From assembly GCA_028023455.1 (NCBI GenBank), contig JAQFVV010013335.1, positions 1 through 64,000 of the forward strand: a DNA stretch of 64,000 nt, in the 5' to 3' direction. A program made the translations under genes and the position numbers. The stretch's first letter is position 1. Each line of letters starts with the position of its first letter. The notes under the pieces were generated by a model. The model had not been told where the DNA came from. It saw only the letters and a program-made list of their open reading frames with translations, and ran no database searches. This stretch comes from Epiperipatus broadwayi (lineage: Eukaryota; Onychophora; Udeonychophora; Euonychophora; Peripatidae). Positions 42,201-57,487 of the stretch are shown here, one piece after another.

Positions 42201-42591
42201 TATGTTTATATAATTGCCCAAGCTGGCAAAGGCTCATTGGTTAGCCTGGTCTACAGAAGACCCATTTCCAATCCAGTCACCAGATTGACTGTTAATTTAC
42301 TGTGTTGATATACTGTACTGATTTGTTTATTCCTATCAATGATGATGATGGATGGTTATTTCTCTCTAGTATTTACTTATACTGATATTTACTTTATAAT
42401 GCTGGTTGATAAATAATTATACTTATAGTTGCTCTTATGAGTTAGCTTCTGATCTCTCAATGTTCACAGATTTTCTAACCTCATACTCTTATCATTTAAT
42501 TTTACTGGGGTTGATGATGTTTTTCCATCACCCCAGGTTCACTTCAACTTTCACCAATTCTTGATACCACTTCCTGAACTCCCATCCCGTT

Positions 42592-42594
<3 letters not shown>
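39289..42594. mobile_element. TGTAAC...GTTACA-bracketed segment 3 (3306 bp)
   Basis: It starts TGTAACCAG and ends CCCGTTACA, with atat on both sides inside TA tracts. GC-richer blocks lie at 39770-40130, 40620-41000 and 41880-42300, none with a convincing open frame. An internal diverged duplication is visible (tcatttattaa plus a gagacattttta block at about 40310 and 41115), as is a 105-bp tandem repeat around gtcaattgtattg (41519 and 41624). It may be composite or two LTR-type insertions rather than one unit. The pairing of its ends is inferred from the alternating orientation of the termini. Confidence 0.3.
39311..39329. repeat. Short hairpin near the left end of segment 3
   Basis: ACACACTA and TAGTGTGT flank a 3-nt loop, 22 bp inside the TGTAAC terminus. 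It is comparable in position to the hairpins near the left ends of segments 1 and 2. Confidence 0.7.
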
Positions 42595-42628
<34 letters not shown>

Positions 42629-43244
42629 ATTCAATATCAATATCGTAATTGATTATAATGTAAAAGCATTTTAGCAAATATTATTGAAATAACTATTTAT
42701 ATGATTTCAAATCAAAAACACCTCCTAAAAGCCATTTTCATATTTTTGCTACTCCTGGAAGATTGTACTTTTATCTATTATATATAATTATTATTCTTTT
42801 TTATTTATTCGCAAAGTTGATAATTTAGATTATATTTGCTTTATTAAAAATTTATGTTTTTGACAAGTTTTTTTTTTTTTAAAAAAAATATAAAGTTTTA
42901 ATTTAAAATAATTTTTATTTCATTTAAAAATGGAACAGTAATATATTTTATATAAAAGCCAGAAGTGTCTTACGAATAATTAATTTTATTGTGGAAAACT
43001 TTTAATTTAGAATACTAACTGTATACTTTTTTAAGAAAGAGAATAATGCTTAGCAAAACATTCATTCTAGTTATTAAAATATATTAAAGCAATAAAGATC
43101 ATTTGATATTAAATCATTGATTTCTTTTCTCGACTTTTTTATGATGAGTTTAAACAATTTAAAAATAAGGTTGAATATAAAATTAATAATTAACCGATCA
43201 GTGAAAGTATGAATTAAAATAGTGTTCTTTATAAATTACATCTA

Positions 43245-43284
<40 letters not shown>

Positions 43285-43838
43285 ATAAAAAGTTTTATTA
43301 ATCATGAGAATTTTCTTTTACAAAAAATTCACCTGATCAGTTCAAAATTTCCACGACTTCTTATAATCCAATTTTATCTTGATTAAGTTACTGATTTAGA
43401 ATTAAAAAGAATCATTTTATTTTAACAATTAATATTTATTAAATAATAAAATGTATACATTAAAGTGCAGCAAACTTATAGACTTATATTTCCATTTTAT
43501 ATGTTCATTGCAATTAACATAATATTGACTAATAAATTCTAATTTATGTAATAATATAATTGCCACATAAATAAAATTTTATAACTATTGTAAATAAGTA
43601 AAATCATTAATATAAAGTTATCTTATTATATTAATTATTTAACTGTTGAAAGATCTCTTATAAAGACTAATTATTCAGTGATAAAACTACTTAACGTATT
43701 AAACAATTTGCATATTCACTTTTTTTATCTTGCTTGACTGTATTTAAAAAATGTTTAATAATTTTACTTTTATATGATTCTATTTTATTACAAGTACTTC
43801 AAGAAGCGTAATATGTATCAATTCATACATTCTTCAGG
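42595..43838. other. (TA)n tracts and AT-rich intronic sequence
   Basis: (TA)n lies at 42595-42625, and (TA)n(TG)n at about 43243-43285. No coding potential was seen. Confidence 0.5.
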
Positions 43839-43842
43839 TTAA

Positions 43843-44683
43843 CCCTTTAACTGTCCAATTGTTCATTCGCTGCAGGTGGTATCACTCAAAGCTTTTAATT
43901 GGCCGATGCACAAAATAATGTATCAATTTTTCAAAAGTTATTGACCGTTTTTTTAAATATATTCACTTTAGTTTCGTTTTTAAAAAGTATATTAGTAATT
44001 TCTAACATTATAAAAATAAACGAAAGTTTGTTCAAAAATAAATTTTGATTTTTAATTTTAAAAATATTTGTTACGGTTGACATGAAAAGAAACGGCAATC
44101 GTAATTTCACGTTATGATTTTTTTTTCCCGACTTTGCAATAAATAAATAATTCTTGCTAAAATCGTAACTATTTTTGTAAAATAATATTTATTTTTGACA
44201 TATTATATGAAAATAATTTGTATTTTATTTGTATTTCATCAAAAAATATTTTTAAAATGCTCTAAAACATTCGTTTATCATTTTCAAAATAAAACAAAAG
44301 CGTTCAGTAAATTTTTAATTTTTGGCAGCCATATAAAAATTTTAACAGCCAATAAGATTCAAGAAAAGATGATGAGAAGGCGGAGCTTTTCCATTTTCTT
44401 TTGTTTACAAAATTTCAACAGCCAATAAGATTCAAGAAAAGATGTGAAAAGGCAGTGCTTAGTTTTTGTTTGACATAAATCATCAATTAATTGATTTTTT
44501 ACTTGTAAAATAATTCAATAGATGGCAGTATATTATAAAACTTTTTGCGTTCTAAAAAATGACGTTAAAACCGTAAACGTAGTCCAAAAACTAAGCAATT
44601 TACAGCGATGTCAAATTTACTCGATTAAAACGAATATGTATCAAAAAGTGCCTCGATTAAGAACGAGTCAAACAGTCAAAAGG
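43843..44683. mobile_element. piggyBac-type nonautonomous element (841 bp, TTAA target)
   Basis: TTAA stands on both sides (43839-43842 and 44684-44687). The left end reads CCCTTTAACTGTCC and the right end on the other strand CCTTTTGACTGTTT, an imperfect inverted repeat of the CCCTTTnnnCTG type common in piggyBac elements and their MITEs. Inside, a unit of about 75 bp is tandemly duplicated (acagccaataagattcaag at about 44345 and 44418). The 77- and 68-codon frames show no transposase motif, so it would depend on an enzyme supplied elsewhere. Confidence 0.6.
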
Positions 44684-44687
44684 TTAA

Positions 44688-48490
<3,803 letters not shown>

Positions 48491-48713
48491 CTTACTGATT
48501 CACCATATATCAAATAATGTAAAAATTTATAAGATGCTAACAAAAGCGGCTTTAGTTTTGTTGATAAAAAACGATATTTGGGTATTAACAATGTGGAAAA
48601 TTTTGAAGAATATTTAATACCCAGTGAGTGAGTAAGATTGGGGCTCTTAATTTATTACATTATATTTGTTGTGATCGTTTTTATCATCTTTACATACATT
48701 CCTTATTTTTCAG
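48491..48713. other. Sequence between GATA array and candidate microexon
   Basis: AT-rich; it ends in the strong acceptor ttccttatttttcag. Confidence 0.5.
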
Positions 48714-48740
48714 AGAAAAAAAGTTCAAGCGTGATATTAG
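48714..48740 (+). CDS. Candidate 27-nt microexon of the lectin-like gene
   Basis: The exon is bounded by a strong acceptor (ttatttttcag) and a consensus donor (gtaagt at 48741). It is 27 nt long, and when joined to exon c (phase 1) it reads LDT-EKKSSSVIL and leaves in phase 1, preserving the frame. A short hydrophilic linker after a CTLD would be ordinary for a membrane-anchored or multidomain lectin. Evidence is limited to splice signals and phase, and such matches arise by chance in 20 kb of AT-rich DNA. No following exon was identified. Confidence 0.4.
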
Positions 48741-51700
48741 GTAAGTTTGTTAATATTTACAATAATAATAATAATAATAAAAACTTATAGCTGATGATAA
48801 AAATTTTATGCATAAATAATACTCTATTTGTTTTGTTTTTAATTAATCTGTTCTATGCAATCATTTTTTTATGTTATAAATACAAAATTTTCATAATTTT
48901 GCTGCAGTTGTCTAGTTTGCAACAGTTCTAAAATCTACGCGCACATTTAAAAATCCATTTGATTAAAAGTCAATAAAAAGTAGTTTTTAAAATATTAAGA
49001 GAAAATATTAAAAAGAAAAAATAATAATAATAAATAGATATCTTCAATTAATTACAAATAATAGATATATTATATAACAAATAAATGACTACAAATTAAA
49101 ATAGTGTAAATCAATATATTTGCTTATGTTTTGTGAATCTATGTATATATTATTCTTTGTCCTTTATAAAACCTGCTAAGCTTTCTTTTATTTTCTCTTT
49201 TTTTTAAAAAAAAAAGTATATTCAATTAATATTTTTTATATAAAAAAATTCTCAATTTTCAGATTAGTTTATTATTCTGTTGTCTATTGTTTTCATTTTG
49301 AAAGAATATCTGGTCTTTTCTTTATCTCATAAATATTTCATAAAAAATATTTTATCTTTCAGTCAGTTATATTTTAACTGTTTTGTAGAATGTATATATC
49401 TAGCTTTTCTATTTCTGACAATTAGACACAAGTGATTTTTTTTTAAATTTATTTTAAGAACCTTTTTTATTATTATGTTCCTATTTTCTATCATGAGTTA
49501 TTATAAGTTTTGATTATTGAAAGCTTTGAACTTCGTATGCTGCTTATTAGTATTATTTTATAATATTTTGAGACTGTTTTAGATATATAAGTTTCCACGT
49601 GTAATGGACAATAGAGTCAATTTAAGATTTGAGGATTAACAATCGATAACTAACACACAATTATCCTCTATAATTAGACCTTCCTGTTTTGTAGAGCGAA
49701 TTTCGATTCATCAACGGTTAGTTAGTGTTACTTACATTTTTTCTGTCTACTTTTTCTGTTAGTTTTAGTTTACTGTTTTAATCATTTATATTAGTATAAG
49801 ATCTGTATTATGAACTTTTCCCGTCATTAGTCCCATCAAAAAGATGAGTTCGCGCAACTAAACTTCTCGTTTTTTAATTACACACACAACATATCTAATT
49901 CCAATTTATTTTTTGGTGTGTATAACTTTTCATGCAAAGAAAGCGATTACCCTAAACTAAGATTTCTTAATTGTGATCTCTTTGCGAAACGGTACAATCA
50001 GTATTAAAATACTTTGGTCCCTGACTTGGCATAGAAATTTCAATTGAGACGAGTGTGTTTTAAACAGTCTTATTTACTTATAATCCTGCATACCATGATC
50101 ATTGAAGATACTTAAAAGTATAACCTACGACCTTTGCCTCACATAATCTGGCTAAGTGTCTATGCTTGTCAGATTACTTATAAGGCAGTAGAAATAGTTA
50201 TAAAATATGTATGATTAATAACAGTATTATCTTATAATATTAACAATGGTAAATATTTTAAATACAATTTTATTCTAAAAGTAGGTTCAAGAAATATGTA
50301 AACTTCTTTAATGTGTGTTCCTAAGACATGAAGGAAGATAAAATTCAGTTTAGTAAATATCCATTTCCAAAAATAGGATCTTACTTTGAATAAGTATATT
50401 GCTAGAGAGGGAAATCATAAAATTAAAAGCGTTAGTAAGGTAGTGTTGGAATTCCTGTGAGTCTAATTCCATATACTTTTCAAATTTTTAGATGACCAAC
50501 TTAATAGTTTGTATTGAAACTTGGTTTCACAATCTATTATTTTTCAAAATTAGATTCAAATAGTTAACAGAAATAGTTTTTATCCTATGTTGCACAGTGT
50601 TAGAATATTAAAAGACCAAATTTCATTTCTTGAAAATTTTGAAGTACATTTTGTATGAAAGCAAAATTTGGCCTCAACTTTATTAAAAATGATACTGGCA
50701 GTTATAAAGTTAAGTGATTTGCTGTTGTTGATTTACACATTCAATATCAGAAAGCTTTTTTTTAGGCAAAGAAATCGCACGCAAAAAAGTAAATTGTATG
50801 CATCCTCATTCAAACATACATTTTGGAATCAAATGCAAAATAATATCATGTTATAAGAACAATAAAAATTCTAATAGTTAGATAGGTAATAAACAAATTG
50901 TTGCTTAGGTAATATTTCAAACATATTGATAAAAAATTATATTTATTCATTATAAATATCTAATATTCAGATACATTTTAATACTTGATAAACATTACAA
51001 TCGCCAATTTGCGTTTTCAGAAAAAAAATTGTGGAATATTTTTTAAAAGTATGTTAGGAATATAAATAATTGTACTTGGATTTAGAAAAACAAGAATCGT
51101 AATATATCACTTGCAATGATTCTATTATTAATTTTTAAAAACATGTGGCATTTTCTCATTAGAAAAATAAAAAAATAGAATGTAAAATTTCGAAGTAGAA
51201 TATTTTAACCACTGAAAGTGTCATGTGCACTTACAAATTATATCATAATCCTACTAAATTCAAGGATGTAATGTTTCATATGATAATGATAACATTTTCA
51301 AATAAATGGAATACCCTTATCGTTTTTGAATAAAAATATAATTTAGATGACGATTTTTCATCTCTGATATTCGGTTTAAGTAAAACAATTGTTTGTCATT
51401 TGAGTAATGATATGATGGTCAAAAGCTATTGCAAGTTGTGACTTCTGACCTTTAAAATGTTTTTATTGTTCAATTTAAGCAAATAACAAATATAGAATAC
51501 AAAAATTCTGCAGAAATTCATATAATATCAGTGATATTTATTTCAATGTTCTTTTCATATATTTTATTATATAAGTTGCTTTCTACCACGGACAAATCTT
51601 TTTATTCTGACTTAATGTGGTTTTATAAAATCGAGAACGCCAGGAAATTTTTTATTGCCAGACAAATAAAAATGCAAAAATAGAAGCAATAAAATTATTT

Positions 51701-52223
51701 ATTGCTGATATATTTTGTCAATTAATGAGTCTGTTATTAGATAGATTTGCTAAAAGGTTTAAAATAGTCTATTTGACAAATTTTTTTTTGTCATTCCTAC
51801 ATGATAGAATAGGAAAAATTATTACTGCCGGTAAAGAAACTACGATTATTTTTAAGAAAAATTAATGTTAAAACAAAAGATGTCATATCTTCAATTTTGT
51901 TTTTTATTTTTATAATAGTGATGTTTAAACCATTTATAAACGCTTTGTGGAGAATGCAAATAAAATGCCATATTCATAGTTTTGAATTATGGAGCTTTTA
52001 ATGTAAATTATTTAAAACAAAAACAATAAACATCATCTTCTTCATTTTTAGAATCCCATTATGCTTATAATTTACTATTTGTGTCAATTCTAGAATTCCT
52101 CTACAGATTTTTTAATGTTCACATAACAAAAGTCTTTTATCAATAGAAAAATATTATACATCATATTCTGGATGGTTTTGGACTTAAAATTTTAAATAAA
52201 TGTAAATAGTTTATTAACGGATT

Positions 52224-52228
<5 letters not shown>
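48741..52228. other. AT-rich sequence, no gene seen
   Basis: No frame above 62 codons has a motif, and no TIR or tandem structure was noticed. I looked for further in-phase lectin or transmembrane exons after strong acceptors (for example near 49263, 49370 and 51020) and found early stops in each. Confidence 0.4.

Positions 52229-52283
<55 letters not shown>
52229..52283. repeat. (TA)n tract at the 3' end of the minus-strand Penelope-like element
   Basis: A pure TA run directly abuts the last bases of the element (tcaaatcaaaactacccc on the plus strand). Confidence 0.95.
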
Positions 52284-52285
<2 letters not shown>

Positions 52286-52344
52286 AATCAAAACTACCCC
52301 AAATCTAAAATTAAACCAGACCAGCATAAAAATAATATTAAAAC

Positions 52345-52386
52345 ACAACCTAAGGTTTCACTGCTACAAGCAGACTTCTCAAGTGT
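52345..52386 (-). other. Hairpin-GAAAC motif in the element 3' region (minus copy)
   Basis: On the minus strand the order is cttgagaagt, CTGC-ttgta-GCAG, t, GAAAC. This recalls a degenerate hammerhead core (CUGANGA, stem II, GAAA), motifs known in Penelope-like elements, but the first box does not fit strictly. The same motif is present in the plus copy at 56465-56500. Confidence 0.3.
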
Positions 52387-52423
52387 AAAGAACTACAAAA
52401 AAAACCACACATTATATATACTA

Positions 52424-53029
52424 TTAAAAACTACCCCCAAATCCATTCACTTCCCATCCACCCTTAATATTAAAAGAACTCTTAAATAAGTTAATTGCTT
52501 CAGAATAATAAATTTTCAATAATAAAGACTCTTTAATTCTTCTTTTGATTTCATTTCTCTCAAAGAAGACAACCTTAGCTTCATCAAAATCAATAGTGTG
52601 GCCTGTATCTTTTTCATGGACATACAAAGCAGAACTAAGATATCTATTTTTAACTCTACTTTTATGAACCTTTATTCTTTCATTTAAACTCAAACTACTC
52701 TGACCTATGTAAACCTTCTTACAAAATAAACAAGGAATAAAATATACCACACCAGGAATAGTCTTTCTATCAAAAACTTCTTTTGTATTATTTAATAAAT
52801 TATTCAATGTAACACCCCTTTTCCAAGCAATTTTCTTATTTCCAAACAATTTACTATTTCTACACACAATTTTATAAGAAGACAATTTAAATGGCAAAGA
52901 AATAAAATCATATTTTTCTTTAACCTTTACATCCTTACAAATATTACTATTAAATAAAATACTTTTAACAAATTTATCAGAGTATCCAACACTCAAATAA
53001 TCTTTATAAAATTGATATTTCTGAAACAA
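52424..53029 (-). pseudogene. Penelope-like element GIY-YIG endonuclease part (minus copy)
   Basis: The endonuclease nicks target DNA to prime reverse transcription. In this 201-codon frame the domain shows GVVYFIPC (residues 93-100), a second cysteine at 103, VYIG (106-109), Arg118 in NERIKVH, and YVHEKDTGH with His138 and His144. The C-C between the two strands and the H-H downstream match the CCHH zinc motif of Penelope-type GIY-YIG domains. The Met at 53029 is not a true start, because the sequence upstream in this frame (NYCHRNIKLNNSSGVAL) continues the polyprotein that the RT ORF has left by a frameshift. Confidence 0.88.
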
Positions 53030-53063
53030 AGCTACCCCACTAGAATTATTTAATTTAATATTC

Positions 53064-54638
53064 CTATGACAATAATTCTTTGAAAGCAGCTTCTTTATGA
53101 GATACAGACTGATAGCTATCAGGTTTAATTATAGATCTTAATTCTTTACTTTTAACTAAATGACTGCACAATAAACAATTAGTTTCTATATTTCTAATCA
53201 CCAAAAGATCTAAAAATTTTAACTTACCAAAATCTAACCCCCCTCCTTCTAACACAAATTTTATAGAAGGATCAAAACAATTAAACTCATTTACAAATTC
53301 CTTCAATTTATCATTCTCAACTACAAATAAACAATCATCAACATATCTGACAAATAATTTTACATATAAACAATTCTTTTTAATAATAATTTCCTCTTCC
53401 ATAAAACTAATATAAACTGAACATACTAAAGGAGAAATAATATAACCTATTATCCACCCTTCCTTAATCTTATAAAAATTACCTCTATAAGTAAAATACA
53501 TAGAATCTTCCAATAACAAAAGCAAATCTTTAATTACCTTAATTTTATTTTTTGATAAAGAACTTTTCTTAATCAATACAGACAAAAGAACATCAATACT
53601 GCTTAACCTATTAACAGACTGATACATATTTTCAATATCTAAACTTCCAAATACCCAATTACTTTCCATTTTAAAATTATTAATCTTATCAAAAGCCTCA
53701 AAAGAAGAAGAACCTGTGTACTGACCAAAATCAACAAATTGTTTTAAAAAATTATTCAAGAATCTAGAAATACCCTCTACAACACTACCTGTAAAATCAA
53801 AAATAAATCTTAAAGGAAAACCATCTTTATGAGTTTTAATATTCACAAACATCTTAGCTGATGTAAAATCATTAGGATAGCATTTTAAATAATCTACTCT
53901 ATTAAAAATTTTTAAATTAACCATTTTCTTCATAATATCTATCAATTTTCTTTTAATCAAATTACCTGGATTTTTATCTAACAACATATATTTACCATTA
54001 TTTAATTCTCTATCCATTTTCTCTTTGAAATCATCTCCTTTCATAATAACAAACCTACCAGCTTTGTCTTCACGAGAAATGATTACATCATTACCAATTA
54101 ACCTATTTTTAAGATGTTTAATCTCAGCAGGATTAATAACAAATTTTTCTTTCCTTTTTAAACTTTTATTCAAAATCGATTGAATACCAACTTTCTGCTC
54201 ATCACTCAAATTACTAGATTCAATAGACGAAATTGTATCAAAAACTATATTTTTTGAATGAAATGGAACAAAATTAGGGCCTTTACCAAGAATATCTAAT
54301 TCTCTATCATTTAACTTCAAATCCGTAAGATTAACAACTCTATCCTCAGAAACCTTATTCTCATACCCTTTATCACTACAATAAACTTTATTAACTTTCC
54401 CAAACAACCACTTTAATTTTCTTTCATATTTTTTACAATAGAAATTTGACCTATTCTGTCTAAATTGTCTCATAAAAAAATTCAAAATTGAATAATTAAA
54501 ATCTTGCCTCCTTTCTAAATAATATCTATTCCTTTTATATAGATAAATAAATTTATAAAACCTTACAAAAGTATCTTTTAAAAAACTATTCAATATATAT
54601 GTTTGTAACTTAAAAACTAAATTTTTATTTTGAATCAA
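53064..54638 (-). pseudogene. Penelope-like element reverse transcriptase part (minus copy)
   Basis: This 524-codon frame holds a basic, aromatic-rich N-terminus, the NIKTHKDGFPLRFIFDF block, motif A SLDIENMYQSV with Asp334, GWIIGYIISPLV (motif B), YVDD at residues 432-435 and KLKFLDLLVIR, all matching the Penelope/telomerase-type RT fold. It ends SVSHKEAAFKELLS with a stop, just where the endonuclease frame should continue. One frameshift there would restore continuity, so the RT itself is uninterrupted but the polyprotein is broken. Confidence 0.9.
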
Positions 54639-54814
54639 CTTTTTATTTCTACTAAAATTAATAACACAACACCTAGGAAAAACACTAAATTCCCTACATT
54701 TTTTAAGAAAATAAATCTAGATCGTTAAGACTCTATCTTAAAAATAGGTTTATTTCAAATTGCTAATCGATGTAATCATTTGATTGTGAAGACAAAGCTG
54801 GTAGGTTTGTTATT

Positions 54815-55798
54815 ATGAAAGGAGATGATTTCAAAGAGAAAATGGATAGAGAATTAAATAATGGTAAATATATGTTGTTAGATAAAAATCCAGGTAATTT
54901 GATTAAAAGAAAATTGATAGATATTATGAAGAAAATGGTTAATTTAAAAATTTTTAATAGAGTAGATTATTTAAAATGCTATCCTAATGATTTTACATCA
55001 GCTAAGATGTTTGTGAATATTAAAACTCATAAAGATGGTTTTCCTTTAAGATTTATTTTTGATTTTACAGGTAGTGTTGTAGAGGGTATTTCTAGATTCT
55101 TGAATAATTTTTTAAAACACTTTGTTGATTTTGGTCAGTACACAGTTTCTTCTTCTTTTGAGGCTTTTGATAAGATTAATAATTTTAAAATGGAAAGTAA
55201 TTGGGTATTTGGAAGTTTAGATATTGAAAATATGTATCAGTCTGTTAATAGGTTAAGCAGTATTGATGTTCTTTTGTCTGTATTGATTAAGAAAAGTTCT
55301 TTATCAAAAAATAAAATTAAGGTAATTAAAGATTTGCTTTTGTTATTGGAAGATTCTATGTATTTTACTTATAAAGGTAATTTTTATAAGATTAAGGAAG
55401 GGTGGATAATAGGTTATATTATTTCTCCTTTAGTATGTTCAGTTTATATTAGTTTTATGGAAGAGGAAATTATTATTAAAAACAATTGTTTATATGTAAA
55501 ATTATTTGTCAGATATGTTGATGATTGTTTATTTGTAGTTGAGAATGATAAATTGAAGGAATTTGTAAATGAGTTTAATTGTTTTGATCCTTCTATAAAA
55601 TTTGTGTTAGAAGGAGGGGGGTTAGATTTTGGTAAGTTAAAATTTTTAGATCTTTTGGTGATTAGAAATATAGAAACTAATTGTTTATTGTGCAGTCATT
55701 TAGTTAAAAGTAAAGAATTAAGATCTATAATTAAACCTGATAGCTATCAGTCTGTATCTCATAAAGTAGGAATTATTGTCATAGGAATATTAAATTAA
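54815..55798 (+). pseudogene. Penelope-like element reverse transcriptase part (plus copy, truncated)
   Basis: This 327-codon frame starts at an internal Met, equivalent to residue 199 or so of the other copy. It retains the THKDG block, SLDIENMYQSV and YVDD (residues 234-237). Near the end, about 11 nt present in the minus copy (around gctgctttcaaa) are missing, so the frame ends SHKVGIIVIGILN before the endonuclease. Confidence 0.88.
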
Positions 55799-55818
55799 AT
55801 AATTCTAGTGGGGTAGCT

Positions 55819-56424
55819 TTGTTTCAGAAATATCAATTTTATAAAGATTATTTGAGTGTTGGATACTCTGATAAATTTGTTAAAAGTATTTTATTTAATA
55901 GTAATATTTGTAAGGATGTAAAGGTTAAAGAAAAATATGATTTTATTTCTTTGCCATTTAAATTGTCTTCTTATAGAATTGTGTGTAGAAATAGTAAATT
56001 GTTTGGAAATAAGAAAATTGCTTGGAAAAGGGGTGTTACATTGAATAATTTATTAAATAATACAAAAGAAGTTTTTGATAGAAAGACTATTCCTGGTGTG
56101 GTATATTTTATTCCTTGTTTATTTTGTAAGAATGTTTACATAGGTCAGAGTAGTTTGAGTTTAAATGAAAGAATAAAGGTTCATAAAAGTAGAGTTAAAA
56201 ATAGATATCTTAGTTCTGCTTTGTATGTCCATGAAAAAGATACAGGCCACACTATTGATTTTGATGAAGCTAAGGTTGTCTTCTTTGAGAGAAATGAAAT
56301 CAAAAGAAGAATTAAAGAGTCTTTATTATTGAAAATTTATTATTCTGAAGCAATTAACTTATTTAAGAGTTCTTTTAATATTAAGGGTGGATGGGAAGTG
56401 AATGGATTTGTGGGTAGTTTTTAA
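55819..56424 (+). pseudogene. Penelope-like element GIY-YIG endonuclease part (plus copy)
   Basis: The 201-codon frame is nearly identical to that of the minus copy (differences include Lys-to-Arg near residue 53, one in FCKNVYIG, and GFVGSF for GFGGSF at the end). All the GIY-YIG signature positions and the C-C/H-H residues are kept. It is not joined to a complete RT. Confidence 0.88.
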
Positions 56425-56464
56425 TAGTATATATAATGTGTGGTTTTTTTTTTGTAGTTCTTTA

Positions 56465-56500
56465 CACATGAGAAGTCTGCTTGTAGCAGTGAAACCTTAG
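56465..56500 (+). other. Hairpin-GAAAC motif in the element 3' region (plus copy)
   Basis: The sequence agaagtCTGCttgtaGCAGtGAAACC matches the minus copy except that the lead-in is acacatg instead of acacttg. It is a possible degenerate hammerhead remnant. Confidence 0.3.
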
Positions 56501-56597
56501 GTTGTGTTTTAATATTATTTTTATGCTGGTCTGGTTTAATTTTAGATTTGGGGTAGTTTTGATTTTATATTGACTAGTTTAGCTTTATGCTTGTAAT

Positions 56598-57487
<890 letters not shown>

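Larger units (their letters stand above)
52284..54763 (-). mobile_element. Penelope-like element, minus-strand copy (near full length)
   Basis: It encodes a Penelope-type reverse transcriptase followed by a GIY-YIG endonuclease, the order that defines endonuclease-bearing Penelope-like elements. The 3' end is fixed by the point where similarity to the plus-strand copy gives way to (TA)n at 52283. The 5' end lies somewhere between the first Met at 54638 and the start of the inverted partner near 54764. The two ORFs are in different frames, so this copy carries at least one frameshift. Confidence 0.9.
54764..56566 (+). mobile_element. Penelope-like element, plus-strand copy, 5'-truncated
   Basis: It is the same element as 52284-54095 in inverted orientation, with only a few amino-acid differences across both ORFs, implying recent formation. 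It begins inside the RT coding region at gatgtaatcattt (about 54770), so the N-terminal ~190 codons are missing. The 3' end reaches gtagttttgatttta at about 56566. Truncated partner copies joined to a longer copy are a known habit of Penelope-like elements. Confidence 0.9.
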
